A DNA stretch of 64,000 nucleotides, taken from Trichostrongylus colubriformis. Its lineage: Eukaryota > Nematoda > Chromadorea > Rhabditida > Trichostrongylidae. Shown one piece after another: positions 36,395-47,925 of the stretch; the stretch's first letter is position 1; each line of letters begins with the position of its first letter. The stretch spans positions 14,341,664 through 14,405,663 of the forward strand of contig OZ022257.1 in NCBI GenBank assembly GCA_963978905.1, written 5' to 3'. Both the position numbers and the translations under genes were made by a program. The notes under the pieces were generated by a model that was given only the letters and a program-made list of their open reading frames with translations, did no database searches and was not told the DNA's origin.

Positions 36395-36930
36395 AGACGC
36401 ACAACCGATAGCGCAAGGTTATTGTTTCATGGAATCTGTCGTGTTGTATAATTTTCGAGTTATTCAGAGAAAATTAAATTTTGTTTGCTTTGTAATGAAT
36501 GGTCCAACGAGTAGTACGAAAGTCAGTCGAACACGGGGTGTTCGCGGCTCAGCAGATACTCACAAGAGAAGTTCTCTAACGACTAGATCGACTCGAGACT
36601 TTCACTGTTCTATTCAGACGATTGAAATGATAGACTCAAGGTAAACTGTTAAACGACGGGGAGAAGGGAAGTGATGTGAACGGGAAATAGAGCCTGACCT
36701 GGTGATCAAATTCAAGATCCAGACTGCCCAGGTCAACCAATCATTCTAATCTTCGCAGTCACTTTGTAGGTAGTGGTCTTGTGTAGAACGAGAATTTAGA
36801 TAGCCGTCCAAGTCACTGCACAGCGCAAATATTCGATCACGTGCCAGTAGGACTGAAAGTCCAACGCATGGCGCATCCCAAAGTGACGACGTTCTTTGAT
36901 AGTCCATGAAGCTCTTTTACGACTCAAATG
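36395..36930. other. Gap downstream of malic enzyme
   Basis: No gene is recognised between the malic enzyme stop and the foldback element that follows. Short open frames show no family motif or splice context. Confidence 0.4.
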
Positions 36931-37378
36931 CGGCCAGGTCTTGAAGGAATCGTCCACGGAAAAATGAGTTTTCATGACCCATATATTTATGTTGTATTTG
37001 CCTAATGTGGGCCGCATGCAAGGTTTCACGTGAAAAATGTGAATCCGGCTAAGATGCAGCACAACAAAGTCTTGGCCGGGTGGGCGGGGCCTCCGAGCAA
37101 GTGCCACCCCGTCGTCCGCCCCGGTCGGAGACACGCTGTAGGAACAGAAAGTTACGTAGGAGGCCCACTCTCCGTTCCCAACCGCGGTGGACGAGACGGG
37201 GCTTTTACTCGGAGACCCCGCCCACCCGGCCATGAATTTGGTGAGCTGTATCTCAGCCGAATTCTCACTTTATCGTGTGAAACCTTGCATGCGGCCTCTA
37301 TTAGGGAGATACAAAATAAATATAAGAGGAACAAAGAAACAAATTTCTCCGTGCATGATGCCTTTAAAGCACTAATGG
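36930..37378. repeat. Foldback element
   Basis: Left arm 36930-37120 and right arm about 37200-37378 are inverse copies; for example GGCCGGGTGGGCGGGGCCTC pairs with the inverse near 37215, and GGCCGCATGCAAGGTTTCAC with the inverse near 37280. Confidence 0.78.
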
Positions 37379-37449
37379 GGCGCACATGAAAGCAACTTCG
37401 GTTTTCACTCAAAGTATTTATGAAAAGGCTATTCAGGACTAAGACATTG

Positions 37450-38530
37450 CTTGAAAGCACTGTGGTGGGTGGGCAGAAAGTGAGAACTGGGAATGCATGT
37501 TCATGAAAACAAACATTCCGCCTAGAAAGCGTGACATGTGGTAAGCCTCGCAATGAAGAAGCAGAGTCTTGTCACGATCCCGCAGCACTGCGAGTTGCGC
37601 TACCACGCATCCGCCGCGGGAAGTGTTGGGAGGGGGTGGGGGGGGGGGGGGGGGGGAGGCAGCTTTTGCAGACGGCTCAGGCCGCTGTCATACTTTACGT
37701 GTCTGCGTTAGTTGACGCCGGCGGCACCGTGGGGGGGGGGACGGTCGATTCTATCGCCACGCCCACTGCGTCGCGTGGCGCGCGGCCACTTACGCGGCAG
37801 ATGGCGATGGAGAGCTTAAGCATTGAGTTTATTGATTTGAATTCGTTTTAAGACGAAAGCTTCCTCTACACCATCCACTATAACCACAATGAGTAACACG
37901 ACAGTTTTCTAAGCCAAATACTCGGCATGCAGTTGTTTTCATGAAAGGCGGTTCACGAAGGTTGATGTCAGTTTCCATTGTAGTACACTCGCCATTTCAA
38001 GACATACACGGAAGCTATGAACAAGACAGAAGTAGGTAAAAACTATGAATGAACACAGATTGTTAACAGTTGTTTAGGCAGACGCTTTCAATGGAAGAGC
38101 CGATCCGCCTACATAAGAAGACAATACTTGACTAAATACAATATTCTGAGAATACATTATGACTTATTGAACAACATAGTTATTCACTGTATCCTTTTAC
38201 GATGCGAAGCCAGTTTCCTGCCATCTTGGTCGCGAGGAGTGCGACGCCGCAGGCCTACCCACTGGCGCGGCATCGCGGTTTGGGTCACGATAGGATCGAC
38301 ACTCACCCCCGGCACCGGCGTCAACTAACGCAGACACGTAAAGTATGACTGCGGCCTCACTTAGCTTCACACCCGTCCGCAAACTACCGCGTCCTCCGAC
38401 GCAGAGGAGCGGCTGAGACTAGAGGGTCTTTCTAGATCGTCGATTTATTTTTGTTCCTTCTCTACTGTCACGCTGTTGTACCCCATCTTCATATTCCAAA
38501 ATTTCCCGAATGTAACTCTTTCGGTCTTGT
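37450..38530. repeat. ~400-bp dispersed repeat, copy interrupted by a MITE
   Basis: The left part (about 37450-37678, GAAAGTGAGAACTGGGAATG through TCACGATCCCGCAGCACTGC) and right part (about 38357-38530, with TTCATATTCCAAAATTT near its end) match the two halves of the uninterrupted copies at 41440-41825 and 49970-50365. The AGGCCGC MITE at 37679-38356 sits exactly between them. Confidence 0.7.
37679..38356. repeat. Large AGGCCGC-family element with a second element's ends inside
   Basis: Outer ends AGGCCGCTGTCATACTTTAC and GTAAAGTATGACTGCGGCCT, followed inward by GTTAGTTGACGCCGG and its inverse. Inner inverted ends GTCGATTCTATCG (near 37743) and CGATAGGATCGAC (near 38290) belong to the hairpin family at 9403 and 9875. 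The middle is unique and has no ORF of note. Confidence 0.8.
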
Positions 38531-39500
38531 CCCTAATTATATACGATCTCACGTAATTACATTCAGGGATAGAAGATAAAGTCCTTGACGTCAATCAATC
38601 CCTTGTAACGATGTAGCGCGCACTCCAGTTCCACCCATAATCATGGTGGCAGGTGAATGCGATTTAGCTCTAGCACTGACTTGCGGGGGCCACCCGATGT
38701 ACACCCAAACGAGTCTGGTACCAATTCACTCACCACGGAGCGGTGGAAGGCGTGGTTGGCATGAGCAGGTATTGATGCGGGATCTGATCCCATCACCATG
38801 AAAGTGGGAGGCGCCACTCGTCACTACACCACCTTTGTCTAGTTGAACTTGTTACCACACATTTATGATTTGGTGGGTTACATTGCATTTTCTTCCTATA
38901 AGCAGAAGCCGCTTCCAGGCAGGCACACACAAGCCATGATCACCGTGTAGTACAGAACACAGCTATAAATTTCCAATTTTGTATCTAAGGTGCAACAATA
39001 GTGCAGCGATAAATAACAACACAACGAAACAAAAAACAACGAATCCTTAAAAAACTGTTTCCAACCTTCATGAGGAACCACTAACGTGTGTGTATTAAAA
39101 TGAGCGTGCGAATGATAGAAATTCCCTTCACATGCGCGCATTGCAGCGTTCCCTGAAGAGCTGAAACAGTGTACTTATTAGGGATAGGTTCGTCAAAGAA
39201 TCTCACACATAACAATTAAGTGGTAGGAGGCAAGAATGGCGAATGCAGCACCCCTACAAGCTAATCATATCAAATAAGTTAATGCTAACAAAAAGATCTG
39301 AATTCCATCACAACGACGAGATCTCTCAAAGCTAAAATCGCCTTCATACTCTGCAGCGTTGACGCTGACAGGGTGGAGCCAGCGGAGTGCAATCTAATAG
39401 ACGAGACATCAGACGAAATGCATCTATTGAATAAATAAATTGTGAAAGTACCTATCAAAAAAGTGACACAAACTCGGAGCACAACCACAAGGTATACAGA
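38531..39500. other. Intergenic gap
   Basis: Between the repeat cluster and the MVD stop codon. No gene, RNA or clear element is seen. Tata-rich blocks and a short TTCATACTCTGC fragment near 39340 may be a decayed MITE end. Confidence 0.4.
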
Positions 39501-42500
39501 TTATTCAACGACTCTCGGATGGCCACCAACATTACTGACTATGATGTTTTTGATAGAATATTGAGACTCACAAGCAGTTTTGTAATCAAAATCACCTGCT
39601 GTCAGAAAAAGACTAGTGATAATTTCGCTATCAATCACGAAATGTTGACAGAGTTGCTCTAAAAATGCAATCACATCTTTTTGTTCTAAAAATATACAAG
39701 CGTTCGGTCCAGCATCGAATGTGTAGGCAGCTCGAATTCCATTTTCTGCGTTGAACTCATTCACTGTCCGGATGATTTCCCATGATGCATTCGACATGTA
39801 CTGCAAGCAACAATGAAAACTGGCGCAATACGGCTCATGGTGGGAGGGGGGGGCAGCATGGGTGTGCGAATAGCACAGAAATTCCTCGTGGAGATGTTCG
39901 GCGCGACGTGATGACCACGAGCCCGGGGGTGTTGGGGTACAGTGTACGGTTCGCCTATGACGGACGCCCCGATCGCTTCCGGGCCCAACTAATATGGCGT
40001 CCACAGCATGTCCACTTCGCGAGATGGACGCCGCAACGCGAATTTTGGATTCAAATGGCATACACCCTCGACTACTGAATAACACATACCACCCCATCCC
40101 ACCCATTATTATACATTATTCTTATCTATTTTTTTGTCCAAAAAGACTTTCCTACATCTGAATCTCAGCAACAGTTATACACCAGCGATCAGCGACCGAT
40201 TTAACAGTGAAGACTAAAAAAAGATACGAAATTTAAGTGTATCTAGAAATCCTCCACTAGGTTATCTAATGGATCCGCATGGGAGAATCGTCCGAGTGAA
40301 TTGTACCCAAGAAATACCTTGAGAGGTGGGAATGAGTCCATACAAATAGCATGAAGTTGATTACTATCCATCATAACATTGCGTCCAAATTCAGGGAAAT
40401 TACGTGATTCGAAGGCATGGACCAATCTTAATAATACTGCATAAGAAAATGAGAAACATAGTTTAATACGGAATTACGGATAAATTTAATAAGGATAGTA
40501 GAGAGTAGAATAAGGGGCAAACCAGCCCTCTCTACCTTCTGATTCTCTCCGGAACAACAACATTTGCACGGTATTGCGTTAATTCGCTTGTCTGGACGGT
40601 GCGTCGCATTCCGTCACTGCTGCCAACCTCCTTTTCCGATTCATCCAAGATCACTATAACAGCACGAAGTTCTGGCCATGTTGTTTCAGGCAGACGCTGC
40701 TTAAACAAGAAGTACCATTTTCGGAGGAAGGCCACGTGAAGCCCAAACTGAAGATATGAGATTTGATTAAGACCACAAGCTCCACAACCCCCGATGGCTT
40801 CGGTCGCCCTTTTCGCAGTTTTTTTTTCTGCTGTAGGCGAACATGGTCCAGTATATCATTTAATATTTCACGATGGCACATAAATAGTTAAATGTGCTGG
40901 ACTCACCCTAGCAGTAGAATCGGCTCCAGAAGGATCACAGCCTGTCTTCCACTCCACTAATCCCCCAAACACACTACGACACGCGCTTCCTGATCCTGGA
41001 AGAAAAAAAAGTAGGGAACTGCCATCAAACGTGAAAAATCCGAGGAATTCACCTCTCCTTGCCAAAACTGATATGTCAGCCATTGGCAAATCATACAACA
41101 TTCCTATTGCATAGGCGATGGCTGCAAAACCTGCAGCAGATGAAGCAAGGCCAGCACATACAGGGAAGTTCGTTACCGAAGAAATCTAAACATAAGCATT
41201 ATATAAGCAATAATGTTAGATGAAGCGCAAGGAAAATTTTCAATTTACTTGGAATTTGTATTCCTTTCTTGAATCATGATCAAGGCCATTCACTAGCGCA
41301 CGCCGACGTATAAGCTCTCTGGCACACTAAAACACAAAACCATCGACATGATAAATTCAAATTCACATCATTTTCAATTTCAAGTAATGCAAAAAGATTT
41401 GGGGAAAGCTACCACAGAGGGAAACTGAATGGAATTCCAGAATTAAAGGCACTGGGAGGGGCAGGGAAAAACTGAGAACTGTGAATACATGTACTCTAAA
41501 AACAAATCTTCCACTTCAAAAGAGGTGATGAGTGGCCAAACCTGTACAAAAAAAACGCGGCTTAAGCTCTTATCACGAACCCGCAGCACGGCGTGTCGTC
41601 CTACACCTGCAGCCGGGCGAGTTGCCGGCGAGGGCATGACAGCGTTCGCGGCCGACTGATTTAGCCTTCCCATTCGTGCAGCCCACCCCAGCCAGTAACG
41701 CAAAGAGAAGGTATTCCGCCGTTTTGTCTCGTTCCTTCTTCCTTCTCCACTTTAACATTGCTAAGCACCTCTACTTTCATATTCCCAGAATTGACGAACT
41801 CACCCCTCCCGATGTCTTTAAAGAGCGGGTGGAGCTTCTAATAATGAGAAGATGACTGCGGCTCAAGGACAAGAAAAAGCAAAATGAAGCAGAGCAGAAA
41901 AATTCGAAAAAAAAACTTCGAAAAACTGAAATGGAGGTTTCTTCAGAAGTAAACAAACCCAGAAAGTCTGGAGAAAAAGCGAGATATGCATATGTGAAAA
42001 GGACAAAAACACATAAACGAAATGGTAAAAAGCAATGTGTATTGGTAAAGGACTCACGCTGAAACACCGTCGGAAACGGTGATTTTTCTTTTCGTTCAAA
42101 TCAAGTTCAACATCATTTATGGTTACCGAATCGGTATGAAATGTTAATGAACATCGTACTTGTGTGCGAGCAAACAGAGCATCAATGTTCAAAGAGAGGG
42201 AGTTGTTAATTGGAATAACGAGATCCTGAATGTGTGTATTTATGCAGCGAAGAGACAGAGCCGATAGTGTTTTTCAAAAAAAGGGCTCAGAGCCAGAAGC
42301 CACAACTCCTTTGCAGCTATGGTCTCTTTTATTTGATGTAGCTGTAGTGGGATTTGTAAACAACACTTTTACAATGTTTTACGCATCTGTGCAACACAGT
42401 ACGACGGCTAAAGAAGTAACCGAAATAGTGGCTTAAAATACTCGTGTAGTTCAAACTGAAATTAGTCTTGAATAGTCAGAATCCTTGTTTTCAGTAACGG

Positions 42501-42920
42501 TAGCTTTGCCTTATTTCACGAATCGGTAGTGAGTGAGTTACACGCCTTACTTATGTTCATTTTATCCTTTAACTGATATTCCAGGCAAGTGAGAAAGCAG
42601 GCACAGGGTTTGACTTTTTCATTACTTCTATTAACAAGTTCAGGATCTAAACTATTATTAAAGTAATGATGAGATACTTTCCCCTGAACAAAAAGGAACA
42701 GTTTTCGATAGGAGGCGGCTCACTGAAGGTGGTGTTTGAAACTATTCTTGACTGTAGCTCAAACAGAGTCTTCAAAATTAGGAACAAGGCTTTGAATGGA
42801 GGACAACGAGAAAACCTAGAGCCAGAGCCTCACCTCATCTTTTTTGCCCCAATATTTCACAAGTGCGATGTTAATTGGAACCTCGACTTCTATAGTCCTT
42901 TCGTCATGCGTCGCAATCAT
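39501..42920 (-). CDS. MVD: Mevalonate diphosphate decarboxylase
   Basis: ATP-dependent decarboxylation of mevalonate 5-diphosphate to isopentenyl diphosphate, the last step of isoprenoid precursor supply (needed in nematodes for dolichol, quinone side chains and prenylation). Eight exons (minus, 5' to 3'): 42834-42920, 42058-42225, 41249-41326, 41053-41185, 40907-40995, 40536-40699, 40318-40426, 39501-39800. Sum 1128 nt (375 aa; human about 400). Motifs: [13 protein letters not shown] (residues 17-29), [24 protein letters not shown] (GHMP ATP loop), GSGSACRS (conserved Arg), [16 protein letters not shown] and YTFDAGPNA with the catalytic Asp near 305. No key residue is missing. Starts 445 bp downstream of the PIN1 stop, same strand. 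Confidence 0.94.
41440..41825. repeat. ~400-bp dispersed repeat, intact copy 1
   Basis: Shares many blocks with 49970-50365: ACTGAGAACTGTGAATACATG, AGCCGGGCGAGTTG, TTTCATATTCCC. Ends near CCTCCCGATGTCTTTAAAG. Lies inside MVD intron 2. Confidence 0.75.
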
Positions 42921-42945
42921 TCTGTAAATGGATTTACACACAATG
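42921..42945 (-). promoter_or_regulatory. Probable spliced-leader acceptor before MVD ATG
   Basis: On the minus strand, CCATTTACAG is followed by a single A and then the ATG. The 5' UTR would be one base long after trans-splicing. Confidence 0.6.
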
Positions 42946-43365
42946 TACCAAATGCAAATGATTGCTGCGAGTATTGGAGTGTAACAATCTCAGCAATATT
43001 CAAGTGTACACCGTATCTACAAAATTTCATTTATTACGCTAAGAAAATCCAAACCAAAAAAGACATGAGCACAACAACCGTCCGTTGTACCAAAAATACG
43101 CAAAAACATGCGCTAGCGAGACTAGTGATGTATACAACTCAGAGATCCCCCTCGCTAACTCTGCATTTGATGGTAACCACAACTGATTACTCCATTATAT
43201 AGATATTAATCAAGGTGACGGAAACTCCAAGGCATACACGCTCGCACCAACTTTGGTATAGATCATCGTTAACAGTGCAAAATAATTTGGAAGACTTCGC
43301 TGTGTGACCAAAGAGAAAAAGCAAGCAAATGTACAAACTAGTAAAGAGTGAAGGAAATGAAAGGC

Positions 43366-46300
43366 TCAAGCGAGTCGCCAAATTATATGCAACCCTGAAT
43401 CGGTTTCCACAATATCACTCATTTCACCAATGTCCAGTGCAAAAGATGCATCCTCGAACGGTTTCTGCATCTGTCGTCGTCCAAACATTCCTTAATTATA
43501 CATAATAAGATTGGAAACTACATGCACTGTGAATCTATAAGAGTGCTATGCGTCCCTCTACTATATTTATTTATTTATTTGTTATGTCAAGCGACATGCT
43601 GTAACTTAGGGGGAGTTTCAACAAGAGGAATGTTCCAAGAAAAAGAAAAAAGAACACAGAAAAGAAACACAAAGGAAACAAGTAGCAGAAGGGATAGGAT
43701 TTATCTGGGAAAGCATTCGGTGAATGGTTCCTTGGAGCAGAGAGCACCTTGAGCGCTGAGGGTTAGAGTATGCCACTCGCAAAAAGAACGCTTCAACGGA
43801 CTAGGAGATATACTGTCGGTCTGTGCTCTAGTAAACATCTCCAACTCACCAGTGGCCGCTATATAACCACTTAATTTGTGGGTTTGCTTGTTTGTCGCTT
43901 TGTCGATCTGCATGTTTATCCACCCATGAAGGGGAATGATCGTGATGAGGGGGTAGCGGAGAAACTCGAACGCTCAATACAGGGGAAGGTAAGTAACTTT
44001 GGAATCCAGATTCATGTTATCAATGTATAGCACCTCTTACCTATATGAACAGAATACACTCATAAACATCGAGGCGCTAAGGTCGCTACAGGTGTCAAAA
44101 CTGGAGAACTACACGGCGATACAGTCATAGTAGTGTGCGCGGAGAGCACTAATGGGATGGAGTATTGGGTCTCACTATGAATGAATACACTCGCATAAAT
44201 TCGAATTCCATGATGTTATGGCTATCTTTACTAATGCACAACGGTAACTCCTTGTAACATTATCTTATGAACAGATACTCCTCACCAGTGCACGTGAAGC
44301 GCGAGATTCATCTCGTAGCTGTAGACAGTGTGAGCATTATGATGTATAGACCGGTGCTACCGGTTTGCTAAAGGCCATATGGACCCCTTCTCCCGCGACC
44401 CTTCACAAGACATTCGTCGTTCAAGTTATATTCTCGTTTCGAAAAGAACAGAAAAGAACAAATGCAAGAAAACTATCGAAGGAAGACCGAATGATACGTC
44501 GAACCATTGATTTATTTGTGCCTACCACTAAATAGAAAAACATTTACATATACTGAGTGGTAATTGAAGTAGATACATATGGATTCTCCGTCGCTCTGCG
44601 TTCCTATCAATCTCTCACCCGACAGAGGCATTCAGTTGAGCTTAACCACTCAAAACAAAGATCTAAGAGCAAAACTTTTTTCACCCTCATAACTAAGGCA
44701 GCAAACGTAACGTGAAAGCATTGGCTTCCACATCGAGTCACACTCATCTACACATCCATCGGTGCCACCAACTAGTCACAGAAATCGGGCGTACTCTATG
44801 ACGCTACCATCCGCTTCCGGCCCTCTATGTACTTTATGATGGCTGTCTGAGCCGGCCATGCTTGTGCAAAAAGATTGCAATCGTTTCATTCGCACAGTTA
44901 GCCACTCATGATCAGTTTGGTTCAAACGGCACTGCTCCTCCGATAACCCAACATACCTGCACGCCATCTCAGTGTGCCGACACCTAGTGCGAAGACAGAA
45001 CACCGTAGAACGACGGCGAAGTACAAAATAGGACTTTATAGGTAGGACGTGCTATCACTACGACAACATGGTCTTACAATGACACTCTAACATCTGTCAG
45101 CTTGTCTATACTTGGAGCTGTTGTTCCGCTCTACCATTCCCTAATCAGAACACGGGACGGACAAGCACAGCGACAAACCCACTGACCAATAGACGCACCA
45201 AGTTAGCGCTTTCTTACTCTATTAATTCGCTTAGTATGTCTGTGCGCGTGTGTGTGTGTCCGCCTGTCTGTCACGAAATTCATATCTTGCGTCGCAGCAA
45301 AGCTGGGACGCTGAATTTTACAAATGATATAGGGGATAGTGAGGGACCTGGGCGGTGGTGGATCGAAAGAGATAGCAGGTGATACGCGCTGATAGGGAGC
45401 TTTAAAAGGCGAATGTCACCAAAGTCGTTTCGCTTTTCGGATTGATCCTAGAGCGCTGACACTCATCGGTGTTCCGCGGGCGGGAATATTGATGATAGGT
45501 AACCCGCATTGATAACGGTTGATAAGATACGATAAGGAGAGTGAAATGGCTAGAGTCGTCGAATCCGTTTCGCTTTTCGGGTTGATCCCAGAGCGCCGAT
45601 ATTCATACGTGCTCTAAATCTTGAGACAGGGACATTAATGGTGAGTGACCCGCCATGATAACGGTTGATGAGCTTCGATTAGGAGCGTGAGAAGGGAAAT
45701 GTCACCAAGTCATCGAGGCTGGTTCGCTTTTACGGCTAACAGTGGACGTTCACATTCGCAGGTATTGTAGGGTACGCGGAGCTTAATGGTATTGTTGGGT
45801 ACGGAAGCCTCAGTGAAATTGATAACGGCTTACAGTGGCCCATAAGAACCGTTAGGAACTGGATGGGATCACATCATTTACATCGCTTGCTACTACTATA
45901 CGACTGCTTTAGCAAAAGCATCTGATGCTCAGCGCTATTGGGTGAACATGTTTTGTTTATATTCTGATATCACTGGCCGATGTACTGAACGCCGAATTGC
46001 CTGGCGTTCCAGAAAATGGTGAATTTTTCTAGATACTGCGATCTACATTGATAATCATGATACACCTATATTTGTGATACATAGCAAGCCTTTCGCTCGG
46101 AATCATTTTCTAATGCGTACTGGCAGCAATACTGGGTATCGACCGCCAGACCATGTAAAATACCAAGTAGTGAAGCATGCTTATGAAAACGATAATTATC
46201 GATAAGCGGATATGGATCTACCATTAATGTTGGAATTAGATGCTCAGCAAGTGAACAATTTGTTACCAATCGATGCAATCGAATACTAGACTATCTACCA

Positions 46301-47904
46301 GGCTGTCCAGTAATTCCTGTCCGAAAATTTTCAAAATTCTATAATTTTCCTTAGAAGTGTTATAATATTAGGCAAGTGTAGGAATATGGTAGAATGTTCC
46401 CTAAGCTTTCTGGAAAAATAAATATTGACCCACCAGATCCCGTGGAGAGAGCTACAATGTCCGTTGTCGATACCCACCCAATTCGCGGAGTCATCTATTA
46501 TGAGCGGTCTTGCGGCACCAAAACGACGGAAGCTTGCCACTCCATCAGCGCTGCATTGGGCAAGGGATGTGTGAGCTACGAGACCGTGCGTCGCTGGTCA
46601 ACAGCTTCAGCAGCGGCGAGATTGACACAGAAGACAAACCACGCTTGGGACTGTGCTGATTCTGGGACGCGGAAGAAATGCTTTCCCGCGAGGTGCTGTT
46701 ACAAGACGAGACAGTCACCGCTGCCGTATGCACCCACCAGCTCCAGCGGCTCGCCGTCGCTGTTCGAGAAAAGTGCCGGAAAAGGTCCGCGGTCACCCTT
46801 TTTCATGACGACGCCCGCTCCCATTTCGCGAAAAGTACCCAGGCCAAGCTATGGGGACCCGGCTGTGATGTGCTGCCCCACTCGCCAAACTCCCCAGACA
46901 GTGCCCCTTCTGACTATCACCTTACCCATCCTCATGAATCCTTCCTGGCCTAGAGAAAATTCCTTGATTATGACTTGCTTGCGAAGGCGATCGCTGACTT
47001 CTTCGACTCCCAGAACCCAGAGTTCTGGGCGAAAGGCATCGGCGACCTGTCCAATCGATGGGCCACTGTTGTGGATAACTGTGGTGATTATATTGTTGAT
47101 TAGACTTGTTTTTCAATATAGTTGAAAAAAAATTAAAAATGGTGAAATTTTAGGACAAGAATTATTGGACAACCTGGTATCACTAAACTATCCAAACTCA
47201 CAATGATGATCTGAACCTGTTGGCTGGCGCACACTACTGCGTGCGATTCATGTCGATGACGTGCAAAATGGGTTCGATGCAAAGCGACTGAAGCATATTA
47301 ACACCAAAATGCTTTTTTATCACGCCATCATCTCTGCTTTTCTCCAAATCAATAGCTGAGCTGAAAGCAGAGGAAAGTAAATTTCCGCTCAATTCCACAT
47401 ACAGCTGTGGTCGGGCCGATCAAACCCATTTTGCACAACATAGCCATGATTGCGCGCAGTAGTGTGCGCCCGCCAACTGGTATGTAAAAGAGAAAAATGA
47501 TGAGAAATGAAACGCTGGCGGTGTAATAACTCACCAAGATCACCACCTCTCTTCGCTGAACTACAATCGCTAAATTGCTGTGCCAGTTTTCTGAATGTGG
47601 CCTCTGGATTGCTGGAGCTCTGAATTTGACGAATATAGTCCTTCAAAATGTTTCTTGCATCCTCTTTCGTTCGTGTAATGTTATCCGATCTCCAACTTGA
47701 AGGGCGACGACTACCGGCATGTTTCACAAGCAAATGAGCGGCTCGGACTTGTGTGAGATCTGATCCCTTGCCAAAGGCTGGCTCTGAAGGACGTTCCCAC
47801 TGACTCCGACCGGTGGCTTGGTTGTAATAGTACTCCTGGTTGTTTGTGCGACTCATGCGCTTTTCCCAACCAGCCGGAAGCGGTTGTTCTTCCGGGTCTG
47901 CCAT
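43366..47904 (-). CDS. pinn-1: PIN1-type peptidyl-prolyl isomerase
   Basis: Isomerises phospho-Ser/Thr-Pro bonds; nuclear and cytosolic regulator of cell-cycle and transcription proteins. Exons (minus) 47535-47904 and 43366-43490 join in phase to 495 nt (164 aa; human PIN1 is 163). WW domain: [11 protein letters not shown] through SQWERP (Trp13, Trp36). Parvulin domain: AHLLVKH then SRRPSSWR supplies the phosphate-binding basic patch (Lys61, Arg66, Arg67) and His57. [14 protein letters not shown] holds the catalytic Cys114, and SGLHIIWR holds Ser155 and His158. All catalytic positions are present. The single intron is about 4 kb and contains a mariner, a tandem repeat and an inverted repeat. 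An acceptor (CTTTTTCCAG) lies 11 bp upstream of the ATG. Confidence 0.96.
43913..45235. other. Intronic stretch without features
   Basis: Left part of the PIN1 intron. Open frames here lack family motifs. I see no RNA gene or element that can be supported. Confidence 0.4.
45236..45264. repeat. (TG)n microsatellite
   Basis: TGTGCGCGTGTGTGTGTGTC, followed by CTGTCTGTCACGAAATTC. The junction with the 130-bp repeats just right of it resembles the TG-associated repeats I recall from trichostrongylid nematodes. Confidence 0.7.
45330..45745. repeat. Degenerate ~130-bp tandem repeat, about three units
   Basis: Units share GTTTCGCTTTTCGG (near 45425 and 45570; diverged near 45720), TTGATCC with AGAGCGC, and TGATAACGGTTGAT (near 45510 and 45660). 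It sits in the PIN1 intron next to a TG microsatellite. Confidence 0.7.
46298..47177 (+). mobile_element. Mariner element, internally deleted (880 bp)
   Basis: TA duplications at 46296-46297 and 47178-47179. TIRs begin CCAGGCTGTCCAGTAATTCC and end in GGACAACCTGG. Transposase remnants match the copy at 3944-4823 closely: [16 protein letters not shown], an RRW helix end, then the C-terminal region with NPEFW. Identical length and gap point to the same ancestral deletion. Lies in the PIN1 intron. Confidence 0.92.
47215..47483. repeat. Inverted repeat in PIN1 intron
   Basis: TGGCTGGCGCACACTACTGC near 47220 pairs with GCAGTAGTGTGCGCCCGCCA near 47457, and GCAAAATGGGTTCGAT with ATCAAACCCATTTTGC. 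Arms of about 60 bp, immediately inside the PIN1 donor. Confidence 0.7.
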
Positions 47905-47925
47905 TAGATGAGTTCCTGGAAAAAG
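47905..47925 (-). promoter_or_regulatory. Probable spliced-leader acceptor before PIN1 ATG
   Basis: Minus-strand CTTTTTCCAG ends at 47916, 11 bp before the start codon, with no paired upstream exon visible. Confidence 0.5.

Noticed and set aside
39501..40106. 201-aa continuous frame at the MVD 3' end
   Set aside because: Only 39501-39800 matches the enzyme; the upstream part is intron, and the exon joins in phase to 40318-40426.
42666..43202. 178-aa plus-strand open frame
   Set aside because: Antisense to the first MVD exon and flanking intergenic DNA; no family match.
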